From: an uncultured Alistipes sp.
GTDB taxonomy: Bacteria; Bacteroidota; Bacteroidia; Bacteroidales; Rikenellaceae
Length of the DNA stretch: 60,825 bases
Reading direction: 5' to 3'
Assembly (NCBI GenBank): GCA_944321755.1
Contig: CALUMM010000009.1
Location: 1-60,825, forward strand
Shown: piece after piece, positions 18,513 through 27,790 of the stretch
How the letters are laid out: every line of letters begins with the position of its first letter
Position numbering within the stretch: the first letter of the stretch is position 1
Program-made: the position numbers and the translations under genes
Notes under the pieces: generated by a model
Told to the model about the DNA's origin: nothing
Databases searched by the model: none
The model's input: only the letters and a program-made list of their open reading frames with translations

Positions 18513-19895
18513 ATGTCTCTTCTCTCCTTTTTTCACAAAAGCGAACCGGCGGCCCCGTTCGAAGGCGACGACGAGGCCCGCATGAAACTCTACAAGAAGC
18601 TCCGTTTCCAGAGTTTTCTGGCCGGAACCGTCGGATACAGCCTCTACTACGTCTGCCGGACGAGTCTCAACGTGGTGAAGAAACCCATTCTCGAAAGCGG
18701 GGCGCTCGACGCCTCGCAGCTCGGACTGATCGGTTCGGCCCTGCTCTTCGCCTATGCCATCGGGAAGTTCGTCAACGGATTCCTCGCCGACCACAGCAAC
18801 ATCAAGCGCTTCATGGCCGCGGGTCTCTGCGTCTCGACGGTGGCGAACCTGCTGGTCGGCGTGCTGGGATTTGCCAACGGCGGCGGGTTCGTGGGCAACA
18901 TGACCCTCTTCGTGGCCTTTGCCGTGATGTGGGGGCTCAACGGCTGGGCGCAGTCGATGGGCGCACCTCCGGCCATCATCGCCCTCTCGCGCTGGTACCC
19001 GTTGAGCATTCGCGGCACCTATTACGGATTTTTCAGCGCCAGCCACAACCTCGGCGAATTCCTCTCGTTCCTCTTCGTGGGCGCCGTCGTGGGAATCTTC
19101 GGCTGGCAGTGGGGATTCGTCGGCTCCTCGGTGGCCGGGGTCGTCGGCGTGGTGATCATCCTCTTCCTGCTGCACGACACCCCCGAATCGAAGGGCCTGC
19201 CCCCGATCGGCGTGCTGACCGGCGAGGAGTCCGAGGCGCAGAGCCGCAAACACGGATCCACCTCCGAACTCCAACGCTCCGTGATCCGGAATCCCTTCGT
19301 GTGGATCCTGGCCCTGTCGAGCGCCTTCATGTACGTGAGCCGCTATGCGATCAACGGCTGGGGCGTGTTGTTCCTGCAGGAGGTCAAGGGCTACTCGCTG
19401 GCCACGGCCACGCAGGTCATCTCGGTGAACGCCCTGCTGGGAATCGTCGGAACGGTCTTTTCGGGCTGGCTCTCCGACCGCCTCTTCCACGGGCGGCGCA
19501 ATGTCCTGGCCTTCGGGTTCGGCGTGCTGAACACCCTGGCCCTGACGCTCTTCCTCTACTCGGGAAACGGCATGTTCGTCAACCTCCTCTCGATGGTGCT
19601 GTTCGGTATGGCCATCGGCGTGCTGATCTGCTTCCTCGGGGGACTGATGGCCATCGACATCGTACCGCGCGAAGCCACGGGCGCCGCGCTCGGCATCGTC
19701 GGTATGGCCAGCTACGTCGGGGCCGGTCTGCAGGACATCGTCAGCGGATGGCTCATCGATTCGGGCAAGACGCTCGTCGACGGGGTTGCCCATTACGATT
19801 TCGGCACCGCAGCCCTCTTCTGGATCGCCGCCTCGGCCCTCTCGTTCATCCTCGCCCTTTTCGTCGCCCGGGGATCCCGGGCATCCCGGCACTGA
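18513..19895 (+). CDS. MFS organophosphate:phosphate antiporter (GlpT/UhpC family)
   Basis: Inner-membrane transporter of 460 aa with about 12 hydrophobic helices. The GYSLYYVCR motif in helix 1 matches the substrate-binding arginine region of GlpT. The RYAINGWGVLFLQEVKGYS segment in the second half matches the region of the second binding arginine, and WYPLSIRGTYYGFFSASHNLGE matches the central signature. Family members exchange glycerol-3-phosphate, hexose phosphates or similar for phosphate. Located right after two GDPD genes, glycerol-3-phosphate is the natural substrate guess; UhpC-like sensing without transport is the alternative. Confidence 0.9.
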   Translation: MSLLSFFHKSEPAAPFEGDDEARMKLYKKLRFQSFLAGTVGYSLYYVCRTSLNVVKKPILESGALDASQLGLIGSALLFAYAIGKFVNGFLADHSNIKRFMAAGLCVSTVANLLVGVLGFANGGGFVGNMTLFVAFAVMWGLNGWAQSMGAPPAIIALSRWYPLSIRGTYYGFFSASHNLGEFLSFLFVGAVVGIFGWQWGFVGSSVAGVVGVVIILFLLHDTPESKGLPPIGVLTGEESEAQSRKHGSTSELQRSVIRNPFVWILALSSAFMYVSRYAINGWGVLFLQEVKGYSLATATQVISVNALLGIVGTVFSGWLSDRLFHGRRNVLAFGFGVLNTLALTLFLYSGNGMFVNLLSMVLFGMAIGVLICFLGGLMAIDIVPREATGAALGIVGMASYVGAGLQDIVSGWLIDSGKTLVDGVAHYDFGTAALFWIAASALSFILALFVARGSRASRH

Positions 19896-19920
19896 ATCGC
19901 ACGGTAACCCCCTGCGGACG

Positions 19921-19950
19921 ACGGGCTGCGGAAATCCTTCCGCAGCCCGT
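19921..19950 (+). terminator. Strong hairpin terminator closing the phosphodiester locus
   Basis: ACGGGCTGCGGAA (19921-19933) and TTCCGCAGCCCGT (19938-19950) form a perfect 13-bp stem with a 4-nt loop, followed by TCTGTT. The T tract is short, but the stem is very strong. Confidence 0.75.
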
Positions 19951-19980
19951 TCTGTTGCCGGGAAGGAGCGCCTCCGCGGC

Positions 19981-20011
19981 TTTGTATTTCCGACAAATTT
20001 GGCTACCTTTG
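19981..20011 (+). promoter_or_regulatory. Promoter for murF-alr
   Basis: TTTG (19981-19984), 19-nt spacer and TACCTTTG (20004-20011) match the Bacteroidetes -33/-7 consensus. Transcription would start about 110 nt before the ATG at 20134. The long upstream in-frame extension of the reading frame is therefore untranslated. Confidence 0.8.
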
Positions 20012-20133
20012 CACCTCCGGGACCCCGGGTCCCGAATCCGTATCCCCGCAGCCGGAGAGGCCGCCCGCCCCGCCGCTCCCGGATCCGGACATACAGCACC
20101 GGAATGGCCGATGCCGTTAACAGTCGGTATGTC

Positions 20134-22503
20134 ATGAATTACAAACTTTCGCAGATCGCCGCCATCGTCGGCGGTCGCTTCTCGGGCGAGGAGTCCGATG
20201 TGCGGTCGGTCGTCACCGACAGCCGCTCGCTCTCGTGCGAACTGGGCTGCTGCCCGATGTTCGTCGCCATGTGCGGGGCCAACCACGACTCGCACGATTT
20301 TATCCCGCAGATGTATGCCCGCGGCGTGCGGGCTTTCCTGGTCGAACGCCCCGTCGAGGAGCTGCCCGGGTGCGGCTATGTGGTCGTGAAGAACGCCATC
20401 GCCGCGCTGCAGAGCCTCGCGGCCTACCACCGCGCCCGGTTTAAGGGTACGGTCGTCGGAATCACCGGCTCGAACGGAAAAACCGTCATCAAGGAGTGGA
20501 TTGCCGAGGAGCTGCCTGCCGGGATGAAGTGCTACCGCTCGCCCAAGAGCTACAATTCGCAACTGGGCGTGCCGTTGTCGGTGCTGATGATCGAGGGCGA
20601 CGAACAGTTGGCGCTGATCGAGGCCGGAATCTCGAAACCCGGCGAGATGGAGCGCCTCGAACGCATCATCCGCCCCGACGTGGTGATCTTCACCTCGATC
20701 GGCGACGCCCATCAGGAGAATTTCCTCAATCTCGAACAGAAGTGCCTCGAAAAGATGGTCCTGGCCCACCGCGCCCGGGTGATCATTTACCACAGCCACT
20801 ACGAACCCCTCGGGCGCCTGATCGCCTCGCGTTTCGCCGAACGGAAACTCTTCGATGCGGCCGCGGCCCCGCAGCTCCCCGAGGCGGTGATCGGCAACGA
20901 GGCTTCGCGCCGCAATGCCCAGATCGTCGAGGCCTTCTGTACGGCGATGGGATTCCCGGCCCCGTCGTTTTCCGCGGCCCCTCAGGTCGCCATGCGCCTC
21001 GAAGTCAAGGACGGAATCAACGACTCGGTGCTCATCAACGACGCCTACAACCTCGACCTCAATTCGCTGGCCCTCGCGCTCGACTACCTGCACAGCGTGG
21101 CCCTGACGCGCCGCCGCACGCTCGTCCTGTCGGACATCGCCCAGAGCGGCCTCTCGGACGACGAACTCTACGGACGGGTGGCCGGAATGGTCGCCCGGGC
21201 CGGAATCGACACCCTCGTGGGGATCGGTCCCAAACTGAAACGCTATGCCGCGTTGTTCGACTGCGACAAGGTCTTCTACGCCTCGACCGACGAGTGCATC
21301 GCCCGGATCGGGCGGCGCGTCGTGGCCGGGCGTGCCGTGCTGCTGAAGGGGGCCCGTGACTTCCGTTTCGAGAAGCTGGCCCACGCCCTCTCGCACAAGA
21401 GCCATACCACCGTGCTGGAGGTCGATCTCGACGCCATGACGCACAATCTCAACTATTTCCGTTCGAAACTCGATTTCCGCACGAAACTCGTGGCCATGGT
21501 CAAGGCCGGCTCCTACGGGGCGGGGGATTTCGAGGTGGCGCAGATGCTCCAGCACCAGCGGGTCGACTACCTGGCCGTGGCCTTTGCCGACGAGGGCGTC
21601 CTGCTGCGCGAACGCGGCATCACGATGCCCGTCGTGGTGCTGAATGCCGACGCCGACAGCTTCGACCAGATGATCGCCAACCGCCTGGAGCCCGAAATCT
21701 ACAGCTTCCGGTCGCTCGACGACTTCGCCCGGGCCGTGAACCACGCCGGGGAGATCCGCTATCCGATTCACGTCAAGCTGGATACCGGAATGCACCGACT
21801 GGGATTCATGGAGGGGGAGATCGGTCGGCTGTGCGACGTGCTGAAGGAGCTCCCGGCCGTGAAGGTCGCCTCGGTCTTCTCGCACCTGAACTGCGCCGAC
21901 ATGCCCGAAGAGGATGCCTACACGCGGGCGCAGATCGACCGCTTCGACCGCATGAGCACGCAGCTCGTCGAGGCGCTGCCCTACGCCGTCATCCGCCATA
22001 CGGCCAACTCGGCGGCTATCGAGCGCTTCCCCGAGGCGCAGTTCGACATGTGCCGCCTCGGGCTGGGGCTCTACGGCTTCGGGTGGCAGCACAATCCGGC
22101 GCTGCGGCCCGTCTCGGCGCTGAAGACCCGCATCGTGCAGATCAAGCACCTCGAAGCGGGCGATGCGGTCGGATACGGCCGTGCCGGTCGCTTGACCCGT
22201 CCGACGGTCACGGCAACCGTCCCGATCGGCTATGCCGACGGACTGGACCGCCACCTCGGGTGCGGGCGCTGGTCGATGCTCGTCGCCGGGCAGCCGGCCC
22301 CGATCGTCGGGCGGATCTGCATGGACAGTTGCATGATCGACATTACGGATATTCCGGGCGTGGAGGAGGGCGACGAGGCCGTCGTCTTCTCGGCCGCTCC
22401 GGGCAACGACCTCGAAACCATGGCCGAGGTGCTGGGAACGATCCCCTACGAGATCATGACCTCCATATCGGGCCGGGTCAAACGCATCTATCTCAAGGAG
22501 TAA
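20134..22503 (+). CDS. murF: Bifunctional MurF / alanine racemase fusion
   Basis: 789 aa from ATG 20134 (an in-frame ATG at 20104 is possible; anything earlier lies upstream of the promoter). The N-terminal half is MurF, which adds D-Ala-D-Ala to UDP-MurNAc-tripeptide: TDSRS, the ATP loop GITGSNGKTVIKEW and EAGISKPGEME. The C-terminal half (from about residue 430, TTVLEVDLDAMTHNL) is a PLP-dependent alanine racemase. Its lysine lies in AMVKAGSYGAG, a tyrosine lies in VGYGRAG, and RICMDSCMIDIT is the conserved C-terminal motif. The fusion is typical of Bacteroidetes and couples D-Ala supply to its use. The next gene starts directly after its stop codon. Confidence 0.94.
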   Translation: MNYKLSQIAAIVGGRFSGEESDVRSVVTDSRSLSCELGCCPMFVAMCGANHDSHDFIPQMYARGVRAFLVERPVEELPGCGYVVVKNAIAALQSLAAYHRARFKGTVVGITGSNGKTVIKEWIAEELPAGMKCYRSPKSYNSQLGVPLSVLMIEGDEQLALIEAGISKPGEMERLERIIRPDVVIFTSIGDAHQENFLNLEQKCLEKMVLAHRARVIIYHSHYEPLGRLIASRFAERKLFDAAAAPQLPEAVIGNEASRRNAQIVEAFCTAMGFPAPSFSAAPQVAMRLEVKDGINDSVLINDAYNLDLNSLALALDYLHSVALTRRRTLVLSDIAQSGLSDDELYGRVAGMVARAGIDTLVGIGPKLKRYAALFDCDKVFYASTDECIARIGRRVVAGRAVLLKGARDFRFEKLAHALSHKSHTTVLEVDLDAMTHNLNYFRSKLDFRTKLVAMVKAGSYGAGDFEVAQMLQHQRVDYLAVAFADEGVLLRERGITMPVVVLNADADSFDQMIANRLEPEIYSFRSLDDFARAVNHAGEIRYPIHVKLDTGMHRLGFMEGEIGRLCDVLKELPAVKVASVFSHLNCADMPEEDAYTRAQIDRFDRMSTQLVEALPYAVIRHTANSAAIERFPEAQFDMCRLGLGLYGFGWQHNPALRPVSALKTRIVQIKHLEAGDAVGYGRAGRLTRPTVTATVPIGYADGLDRHLGCGRWSMLVAGQPAPIVGRICMDSCMIDITDIPGVEEGDEAVVFSAAPGNDLETMAEVLGTIPYEIMTSISGRVKRIYLKE

Positions 22504-23217
22504 ATGGCTTACGGAACCCTCTACCTGATCCCGTGCCCGATTTCGGACGAAACGGCACCCTGGGATGTGCTGCCCGCCGCCAACCGCGCGGTGATGGACG
22601 CGCTGGACTACTTCATCGTCGAGAATACCCGCACGGCGCGGCGGTTTCTCTCGCGGGCCGGGATTGCCCGGCCGATCGAGGAGCTGGAGTTCCGCGAACT
22701 GAACGAACATACGGTCGCCGGACGCGAAGTCGAGGAGCTGGTGGCCCCGATTCTGGCGGGGCGCTCGGCCGGGGTGATCTCCGAAGCCGGCGTGCCGGGC
22801 GTGGCCGATCCGGGGGCGCTGGTCGTTGAGGCCTGCCACCGCCGCGGAATCCGTGTGGTGCCGCTCGTGGGACCCTCGTCGATCCTCCTCGCGGTGATGG
22901 CCTCGGGGCTGAACGGACAGTCGTTCGCCTTCAACGGCTACCTGCCCGTCAAGCCGCCCGAGCGGGCCAAGGCCATCCGTTTCTTCGAACGCCGGGCCCG
23001 CAGCGAGGGGCAGTCGCAGCTCTTCATCGAGGCGCCGTACCGCAATGCGAAGCTCCTGGAGCAGCTCCTGCAGACGCTGGCGCCTGAAACGCGGCTGACG
23101 GTCGCTGCGGACCTCGCGGCCCCCGCGGCGCGGATCGCAACCCGCACAGTGGGGGAGTGGCGCCGGATGTCGCTGCCCGAACTGAAGAAACGCCCGGCTA
23201 TTTTCATCATCGGATAG
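22504..23217 (+). CDS. SAM-dependent methyltransferase, tetrapyrrole methylase fold (RsmI-like)
   Basis: 237-aa cytoplasmic protein of the tetrapyrrole methylase / RsmI superfamily: a GTLYLIPCPIS start, AGVISEAGVPGVADPGALVV loop and VPLVGPSSILLAVMASG. True RsmI 2'-O-methylates C1402 of 16S rRNA. This shorter Bacteroidetes form lacks the usual RsmI C-terminal extension, so the exact substrate is uncertain. The start codon is immediately adjacent to the murF-alr stop, so translation is probably coupled. Confidence 0.85.
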   Translation: MAYGTLYLIPCPISDETAPWDVLPAANRAVMDALDYFIVENTRTARRFLSRAGIARPIEELEFRELNEHTVAGREVEELVAPILAGRSAGVISEAGVPGVADPGALVVEACHRRGIRVVPLVGPSSILLAVMASGLNGQSFAFNGYLPVKPPERAKAIRFFERRARSEGQSQLFIEAPYRNAKLLEQLLQTLAPETRLTVAADLAAPAARIATRTVGEWRRMSLPELKKRPAIFIIG

Positions 23218-23271
23218 CGTTGGTATGCAATTTGTGCGAAAGATCCTTCGGAAACTGAAAAAATACCAGAT

Positions 23272-23898
23272 ATGAAAAAGGAAAAGGTTTATAATGAGGC
23301 TGTTAAGGAGGACGAAAAACAGATCTCGGAAGGCGGGAATCCTTCGGGTGGAGCGGCCTCCGATGCCAATGTGTCAGATGCTGCGGCGGAAGAGTCTGCC
23401 AAAATGGCAGATGACAACGCCGGGAACAGCGAGGACGCGGAACACTCCGAAGCCGTGGCACAGGCCGTAGAGGAGGCCGTTGCCGAGTGGAAGGACAAGT
23501 TCCTGCGCCTGCAGGCCGAATTCGACAACTACCGCAAACGCACACTCAAGGAGAAGATGGATCTCGTGCAGACCGGCGGCCGCGACGTCCTGCTGGCGAT
23601 GCTTCCGGTGCGCGACGACGTGCAGCGCGCCGTGGCGGCCATGGAGAAGAGCGACGACGTGGAGGCCCTGCGGCAGGGCGTGCAGCTCATCTCGCAGAAG
23701 TTCACCGAGGCCCTGCGCCAGAAGGGCGTTGTCGAAATGGATCTGAAAGAGAAGGAGTTCGATGCCGACATCGCGGAGGCGGTGGCCAAATTCGCGGCCG
23801 GCGAGGAGATGAAGGGCAAGGTCATCGATGTCGTTCAGACGGGTTACATGCTGGGCGACAAGGTGCTGCGCTTCGCTAAAGTTGTCGTAGGAGAGTAA
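23272..23898 (+). CDS. grpE: Nucleotide exchange factor GrpE
   Basis: 208-aa co-chaperone that releases ADP from DnaK. A charged, disordered N terminus (1-65) leads into the long helix ([24 protein letters not shown]) and the beta-rich head ([42 protein letters not shown]). dnaJ follows 4 nt downstream, while dnaK is not in the window. No TAnnTTTG or CIRCE-like element was found in the 54-nt upstream gap. Confidence 0.96.
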   Translation: MKKEKVYNEAVKEDEKQISEGGNPSGGAASDANVSDAAAEESAKMADDNAGNSEDAEHSEAVAQAVEEAVAEWKDKFLRLQAEFDNYRKRTLKEKMDLVQTGGRDVLLAMLPVRDDVQRAVAAMEKSDDVEALRQGVQLISQKFTEALRQKGVVEMDLKEKEFDADIAEAVAKFAAGEEMKGKVIDVVQTGYMLGDKVLRFAKVVVGE

Positions 23899-23902
23899 GG
23901 CC

Positions 23903-25069
23903 ATGGCAGAGAAAAGAGATTATTACGAAGTGCTCGGCGTTGAGCGCAATGCCAACGCCGACGAGATCAAGAAGGCCTATCGAAAGGCCGCTATCAAATA
24001 CCACCCGGACAAGAATCCCGGGGACAAGGAGGCCGAAGAGAAGTTCAAGGAGGCCGCCGAAGCCTATGACGTGCTGTCGAATCCCGACAAACGCGCCCGT
24101 TACGACCAGTTCGGACACGCCGGAATGAGCGGCGCGGCAGGCGGCGGTGCCGGAGGCTTCGGAGGTTTCAGCGGCGGAGGATTCTCCATGGAGGACATCT
24201 TCTCGCAGTTCGGCGATATCTTCGGCGGACACTTCGGCGGCGGATTCCGCTCGTCGGGAGGCGGCTCGCGCCGCGTCAACCGCGGGTCGGACATCCGGGT
24301 GCGGGTTCGGCTGACGCTTGCCGAGATCGCCTCGGGCGTCACCAAGAAGCTCAAGATCAACAAGACCGTGGCGTGCGACAAGTGCGGCGGCTCGGGTGCC
24401 AAGGATGCAAACGCCTACGCAACCTGCTCGACCTGCAACGGGACGGGATACGTCACGCGCGTGGAGAACACCTTCTTCGGAAGAATGCAGACCCAGGGCG
24501 TCTGCCCGACGTGCGGCGGCACGGGCAAGGTGATCACGGCGACGTGCGACAAGTGCAAGGGCGAAGGAACGCTGCGCGGCCAGGAGGTCGTCGAGATTCA
24601 GATCCCGGCCGGTGTGGGCGAGGGAATGGTCCTCACGGTCACCGGCAAGGGCAATGCGGCGCGTCAGGGCGGCGTGAACGGCGACCTGCAGGTCGTCATC
24701 GAGGAGGAACCCAATCCGGAACTGGTCCGCGACGGCAACGACCTGATCCACAACCTGAACATCACCGTAACGACGGCGCTGCTGGGCGGTACGGTGGAGG
24801 TCCCGACCGTGGACGGCCGCGCCAAGATCAAGATCGCTCCGGGAACCCATGCCGGCAAGGTGCTGCGCCTGGGCGGCAAGGGCCTGCCCGACGTGAACGG
24901 ATACGGACGCGGCGACGAACTGGTCGTCGTGGACATCACGATCCCGGCGAAACTCACCTCCGAAGAGAAGCGTCTGGTCGAACAGCTGGCGGCCCAGCCC
25001 TCGTTCCAGCGGGCCGAGTCGGTCAAGAACCAGAACATCTTCGAGCGCATGAAGAGTTTCTTCCGGTAG
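23903..25069 (+). CDS. dnaJ: Chaperone DnaJ
   Basis: 388-aa Hsp40 of type I, partner of DnaK. The J domain (about 1-70) carries HPD in YHPDKNPG. A Gly/Phe-rich linker (about 75-120) follows, then four zinc-binding CxxCxGxG repeats ([32 protein letters not shown]) and the substrate-binding C-terminal domains. It is complete and of normal length. It lies 4 nt after grpE, so the two form a heat-shock operon. Confidence 0.97.
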   Translation: MAEKRDYYEVLGVERNANADEIKKAYRKAAIKYHPDKNPGDKEAEEKFKEAAEAYDVLSNPDKRARYDQFGHAGMSGAAGGGAGGFGGFSGGGFSMEDIFSQFGDIFGGHFGGGFRSSGGGSRRVNRGSDIRVRVRLTLAEIASGVTKKLKINKTVACDKCGGSGAKDANAYATCSTCNGTGYVTRVENTFFGRMQTQGVCPTCGGTGKVITATCDKCKGEGTLRGQEVVEIQIPAGVGEGMVLTVTGKGNAARQGGVNGDLQVVIEEEPNPELVRDGNDLIHNLNITVTTALLGGTVEVPTVDGRAKIKIAPGTHAGKVLRLGGKGLPDVNGYGRGDELVVVDITIPAKLTSEEKRLVEQLAAQPSFQRAESVKNQNIFERMKSFFR

Positions 25070-25172
25070 TCGTGCCGGACGGCGACCGAACGGGGCGAAT
25101 GGGGCGAACGGATTGCAGTCGGCCCTTCCGGACCCGGTTTCGGGGGCCGTTGCGGGATCGGCGTCACGAAAA

Positions 25173-25190
25173 CCCCTCCCTTGGGAGGGG
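25173..25190 (+). terminator. Perfect hairpin downstream of dnaJ
   Basis: CCCCTCCC (25173-25180), TT, GGGAGGGG (25183-25190). It is followed by CTTGTC on the plus strand and by a short T run (TTTTCG) on the minus strand. It is the likely end of the grpE-dnaJ transcript, although the T tract is poor. Confidence 0.5.
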
Positions 25191-25233
25191 CTTGTCGTAT
25201 CGGCCGGGGCGTCTTTCCGGCCCGGAAATACAA

Positions 25234-25241
25234 TAAATTTG
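25234..25241 (+). promoter_or_regulatory. -7 box (TAAATTTG) upstream of the mutL operon
   Basis: TAAATTTG matches TAnnTTTG exactly, 40 nt before the ATG at 25282. A second candidate, TATCTTTA, lies at 25254-25261. No well-spaced -33 TTTG is evident for either. Confidence 0.45.
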
Positions 25242-25281
25242 CAAAGATATTCGTATCTTTACCGAAAAAGAGGACAACACC

Positions 25282-25695
25282 ATGTTTACCCCGTTCAAAA
25301 GACACGCGAACAAGTTCAACTACATTCCGCGTTACTACGACCCCGAAAAGGAGGCGCGCGAACAGCGCCGCGCCGAGCTGCGCGGTGAGCGCGCCGAAGA
25401 TGCGGACCGCGAGTACACCCCCGGACAATACATCCGGACCCAGCGCGAGGCGCGTGCGGCGCGGCGTGCCGGAGCCGAAGAGCGGGGAAGGATGCGGGTT
25501 TTCAAGATCGCCGGAGCGGCGGTGCTGATGCTGCTGTTCATCTACCTGCTCTATCCGAAACTGGCCAACTGGGTGCTGCAGTTGCAGCAGGCCCCGCGGC
25601 GTCCGGTTCCGGCTGCGCAGGCCGAAGGGGAGTTCAACCCCTATGCGCCGATCGTCGTTGTCCCGAATGATTACCAGGAGGAGCAGGAGAAGTAA
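25282..25695 (+). CDS. Hypothetical single-span membrane protein
   Basis: 137 aa with no recognised domain. A highly charged, Arg/Glu-rich N-terminal half (about 1-72) is presumably cytoplasmic. One transmembrane helix follows (about 74-90, FKIAGAAVLMLLFIYLL), then a short Pro/Gln-rich outer tail. Its stop codon abuts the mutL start codon, so the two are probably translated together. The function is unknown; nothing in the sequence links it to repair beyond position. Confidence 0.7.
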   Translation: MFTPFKRHANKFNYIPRYYDPEKEAREQRRAELRGERAEDADREYTPGQYIRTQREARAARRAGAEERGRMRVFKIAGAAVLMLLFIYLLYPKLANWVLQLQQAPRRPVPAAQAEGEFNPYAPIVVVPNDYQEEQEK

Positions 25696-27750
25696 ATGGC
25701 AGACAAGATCAGACTGTTACCCGAAGTCGTCGCCAACCAGATTGCGGCGGGCGAGGTGGTCAACCGCCCGGCTTCGGTGGTGAAGGAGATGATGGAGAAT
25801 GCGCTCGATGCGGGCGCCCGCTCGGTGAAGGTCAACTTCCGCGACGGAGGCAAGGACCTCATCCAGATCGTCGACGACGGTTGCGGCATGTCGCCCATCG
25901 ACGCCCGCATGGCCTTCGACCGCCACGCCACGAGCAAGATCGGCGCCGTGGAGGATATCTATGCGCTGCATACGTTCGGATTCCGCGGTGAGGCGCTGGC
26001 TTCGATCGCCGCCGTGGCGCAGGTCGAACTGCGCACCCGGCAGGAGGGCGACGAGGTGGGTACGCAGACCGAAATCAACGGCGGACAGTTCGCCGGACAG
26101 ACTCCGGTGATGTGTCCCGTGGGGTCGCAGTTCTTCGTGCGCAACCTCTTCTACAACGTCCCGGCCCGGCGCCGCTTCCTCGACAAAAGCACCACTTCTT
26201 CCGCCCAAATCCGAGCGGAATTCCAGCGTATAGCCCTCTGTTATCCGCAGGTGGCCTTCGAACTTTATGCCAACGACGCTCCGGTCTACAACCTGCAGCC
26301 CGCTTCGCTGGCCGGGCGGATCGTCGATGTGGTGGGACGTCATATCAAGCAGAATCTGCTGGAGGTCGAGGCCGATACCTCGATCGCACGCCTCGACGGA
26401 TTTATCGGTCGCCCGGCTGCGGCCAAAAAACGCAATACGGAGCAGTATCTCTTCGTCAACGGCCGCTTCTTCAAGAGCACCTATCTCACGAGCGCTATCC
26501 TGAAGGCCTACGAAAAGCTGATTCCGGAGAGCTGCCAGCCGTCGTATTTCCTCTATCTGACGATCGATCCGGCGCGTATCGACGTGAATGTCCATCCGCA
26601 GAAGACCGAGGTCCGGTTCGCCGACGAGGAGGCCGTATGGCAGATCGTCAATGCCGCCGTGCGCGAGACGCTGGCCAAGACCGGGGCGGTCCCGATGATG
26701 GATTTCGACCGCGAGGGGGCGCTGGAGATTCCCGTCCTGCAGAAAGGGGCGGTTTACAGCGAGCCCGCGGCGATGTCCAATACCGACTACAACCCCTTCC
26801 GCGAGGAGTACATCGACCCCTCGGCTCCGGATCCGAATGTCGATTTTACGGGTTTCGACGTCCCCTTCAGCGATGCGGATGCGGCAGCGGGTGCTGGCGG
26901 AACCGCCGCAGCGGGACGATCGCCGATGGGGGCGGGAGCTTCGGGGGCGTCCGGCCTCCGGGGCGCAGGAGTCCGGGTCCCTTCGTTCCTGCGCGGCGGC
27001 GTGCTCGCCTCCTCCGAGTCCGACGAATTCGAGGATTTCGAATCGGGAAGCGATTTCTCGGGAAGCTCGCTCCCGGACGGCGGCCCCGGGACCCCTTCCG
27101 GAGAGGAGGGATTCGGGGAGAGTTCGCTCGATTTCATCCCCTCGTCGGTCACGCCCGAACAGCAGCGGCTGGATATTGCCTCGCAACCCGAATTCACCGA
27201 TCCGCTGCCGCTACCGGGCGGCTACCTCGTCGCACTGTTGAACGGCCGTTTCGTGGCGGTCGACGTGCGCCGGGCCCGTGAGCGTGTCCTTTACGAGGAG
27301 TACCTCCGGATGCTGGGCCACGGTTCGGCCGTCAGCCAGCAGCTGCTCTTCCCCGAACGGCTGCTCCTCTCGGGCGACGAATACGCCCTGCTGGAGGAAC
27401 ATGCCGTGGAGTTCGCCGCCCTGGGCTTCGACCTCGATCTCTGCGGCGCAGGGGCCGTGGAGGTCAAGGGAACCCCGGCCGACCTGCCCGCCGATTCGAT
27501 GGACCAACTGCTGTTCGATCTGCTGCAGGTCTTTGCGACGCCCGTGTCGCTGGACGACGTGCGCCGCGAGAAGATCGCCGCGGTGATGGCCCTCTCGGGT
27601 GCGAAATGCGGCGTGCGGAACCTCTCGCGCGAGGAGGCCGCGGCGTTGCTCGACCGCCTGGCCCAGACGGGCAACGTGAGCTTCACGCCCTCGGGCAAAA
27701 CCATCCTCGCCGAAATTACCCCGGAAGATTTGCGCGCCAAATTGGGGTAA
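25696..27750 (+). CDS. mutL: DNA mismatch repair protein MutL
   Basis: 684-aa GHKL ATPase that couples MutS to downstream excision. N-terminal motifs: IAAGEVVNRPASVVKEMMENALDAG, DDGCGM, ATSKI, GFRGEALASIAAVA. A Gly/Ala/Ser-rich linker (about 365-480) leads to the dimerisation domain. At the place where endonuclease-type MutL proteins carry DQHAxxE, this one reads DVRRARE, and near the C terminus it has FTPSGK instead of a metal-binding CPHGRP-like motif. It therefore probably lacks the metal-dependent nicking site. The gene starts directly after the stop of the preceding gene. Confidence 0.95.
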   Translation: MADKIRLLPEVVANQIAAGEVVNRPASVVKEMMENALDAGARSVKVNFRDGGKDLIQIVDDGCGMSPIDARMAFDRHATSKIGAVEDIYALHTFGFRGEALASIAAVAQVELRTRQEGDEVGTQTEINGGQFAGQTPVMCPVGSQFFVRNLFYNVPARRRFLDKSTTSSAQIRAEFQRIALCYPQVAFELYANDAPVYNLQPASLAGRIVDVVGRHIKQNLLEVEADTSIARLDGFIGRPAAAKKRNTEQYLFVNGRFFKSTYLTSAILKAYEKLIPESCQPSYFLYLTIDPARIDVNVHPQKTEVRFADEEAVWQIVNAAVRETLAKTGAVPMMDFDREGALEIPVLQKGAVYSEPAAMSNTDYNPFREEYIDPSAPDPNVDFTGFDVPFSDADAAAGAGGTAAAGRSPMGAGASGASGLRGAGVRVPSFLRGGVLASSESDEFEDFESGSDFSGSSLPDGGPGTPSGEEGFGESSLDFIPSSVTPEQQRLDIASQPEFTDPLPLPGGYLVALLNGRFVAVDVRRARERVLYEEYLRMLGHGSAVSQQLLFPERLLLSGDEYALLEEHAVEFAALGFDLDLCGAGAVEVKGTPADLPADSMDQLLFDLLQVFATPVSLDDVRREKIAAVMALSGAKCGVRNLSREEAAALLDRLAQTGNVSFTPSGKTILAEITPEDLRAKLG

Positions 27751-27774
27751 TCCGGCGGAAAAAAGTTACCTTTG
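27742..27774 (+). promoter_or_regulatory. Promoter for the rhomboid operon
   Basis: TTGG (27742-27745), 21-nt spacer, TACCTTTG (27767-27774). The -7 box is exact and lies 17 nt before the ATG at 27791; the -33 match is partial. It overlaps the mutL stop region. Confidence 0.65.
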
Positions 27775-27790
27775 CAAAAATTGATCTCGA

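Noticed and set aside
19786-20133. N-terminal extension of MurF-Alr of over 100 residues
   Set aside because: The promoter at 19981-20011 and a terminator at 19921-19950 lie inside it, and MurF similarity begins at 20134.
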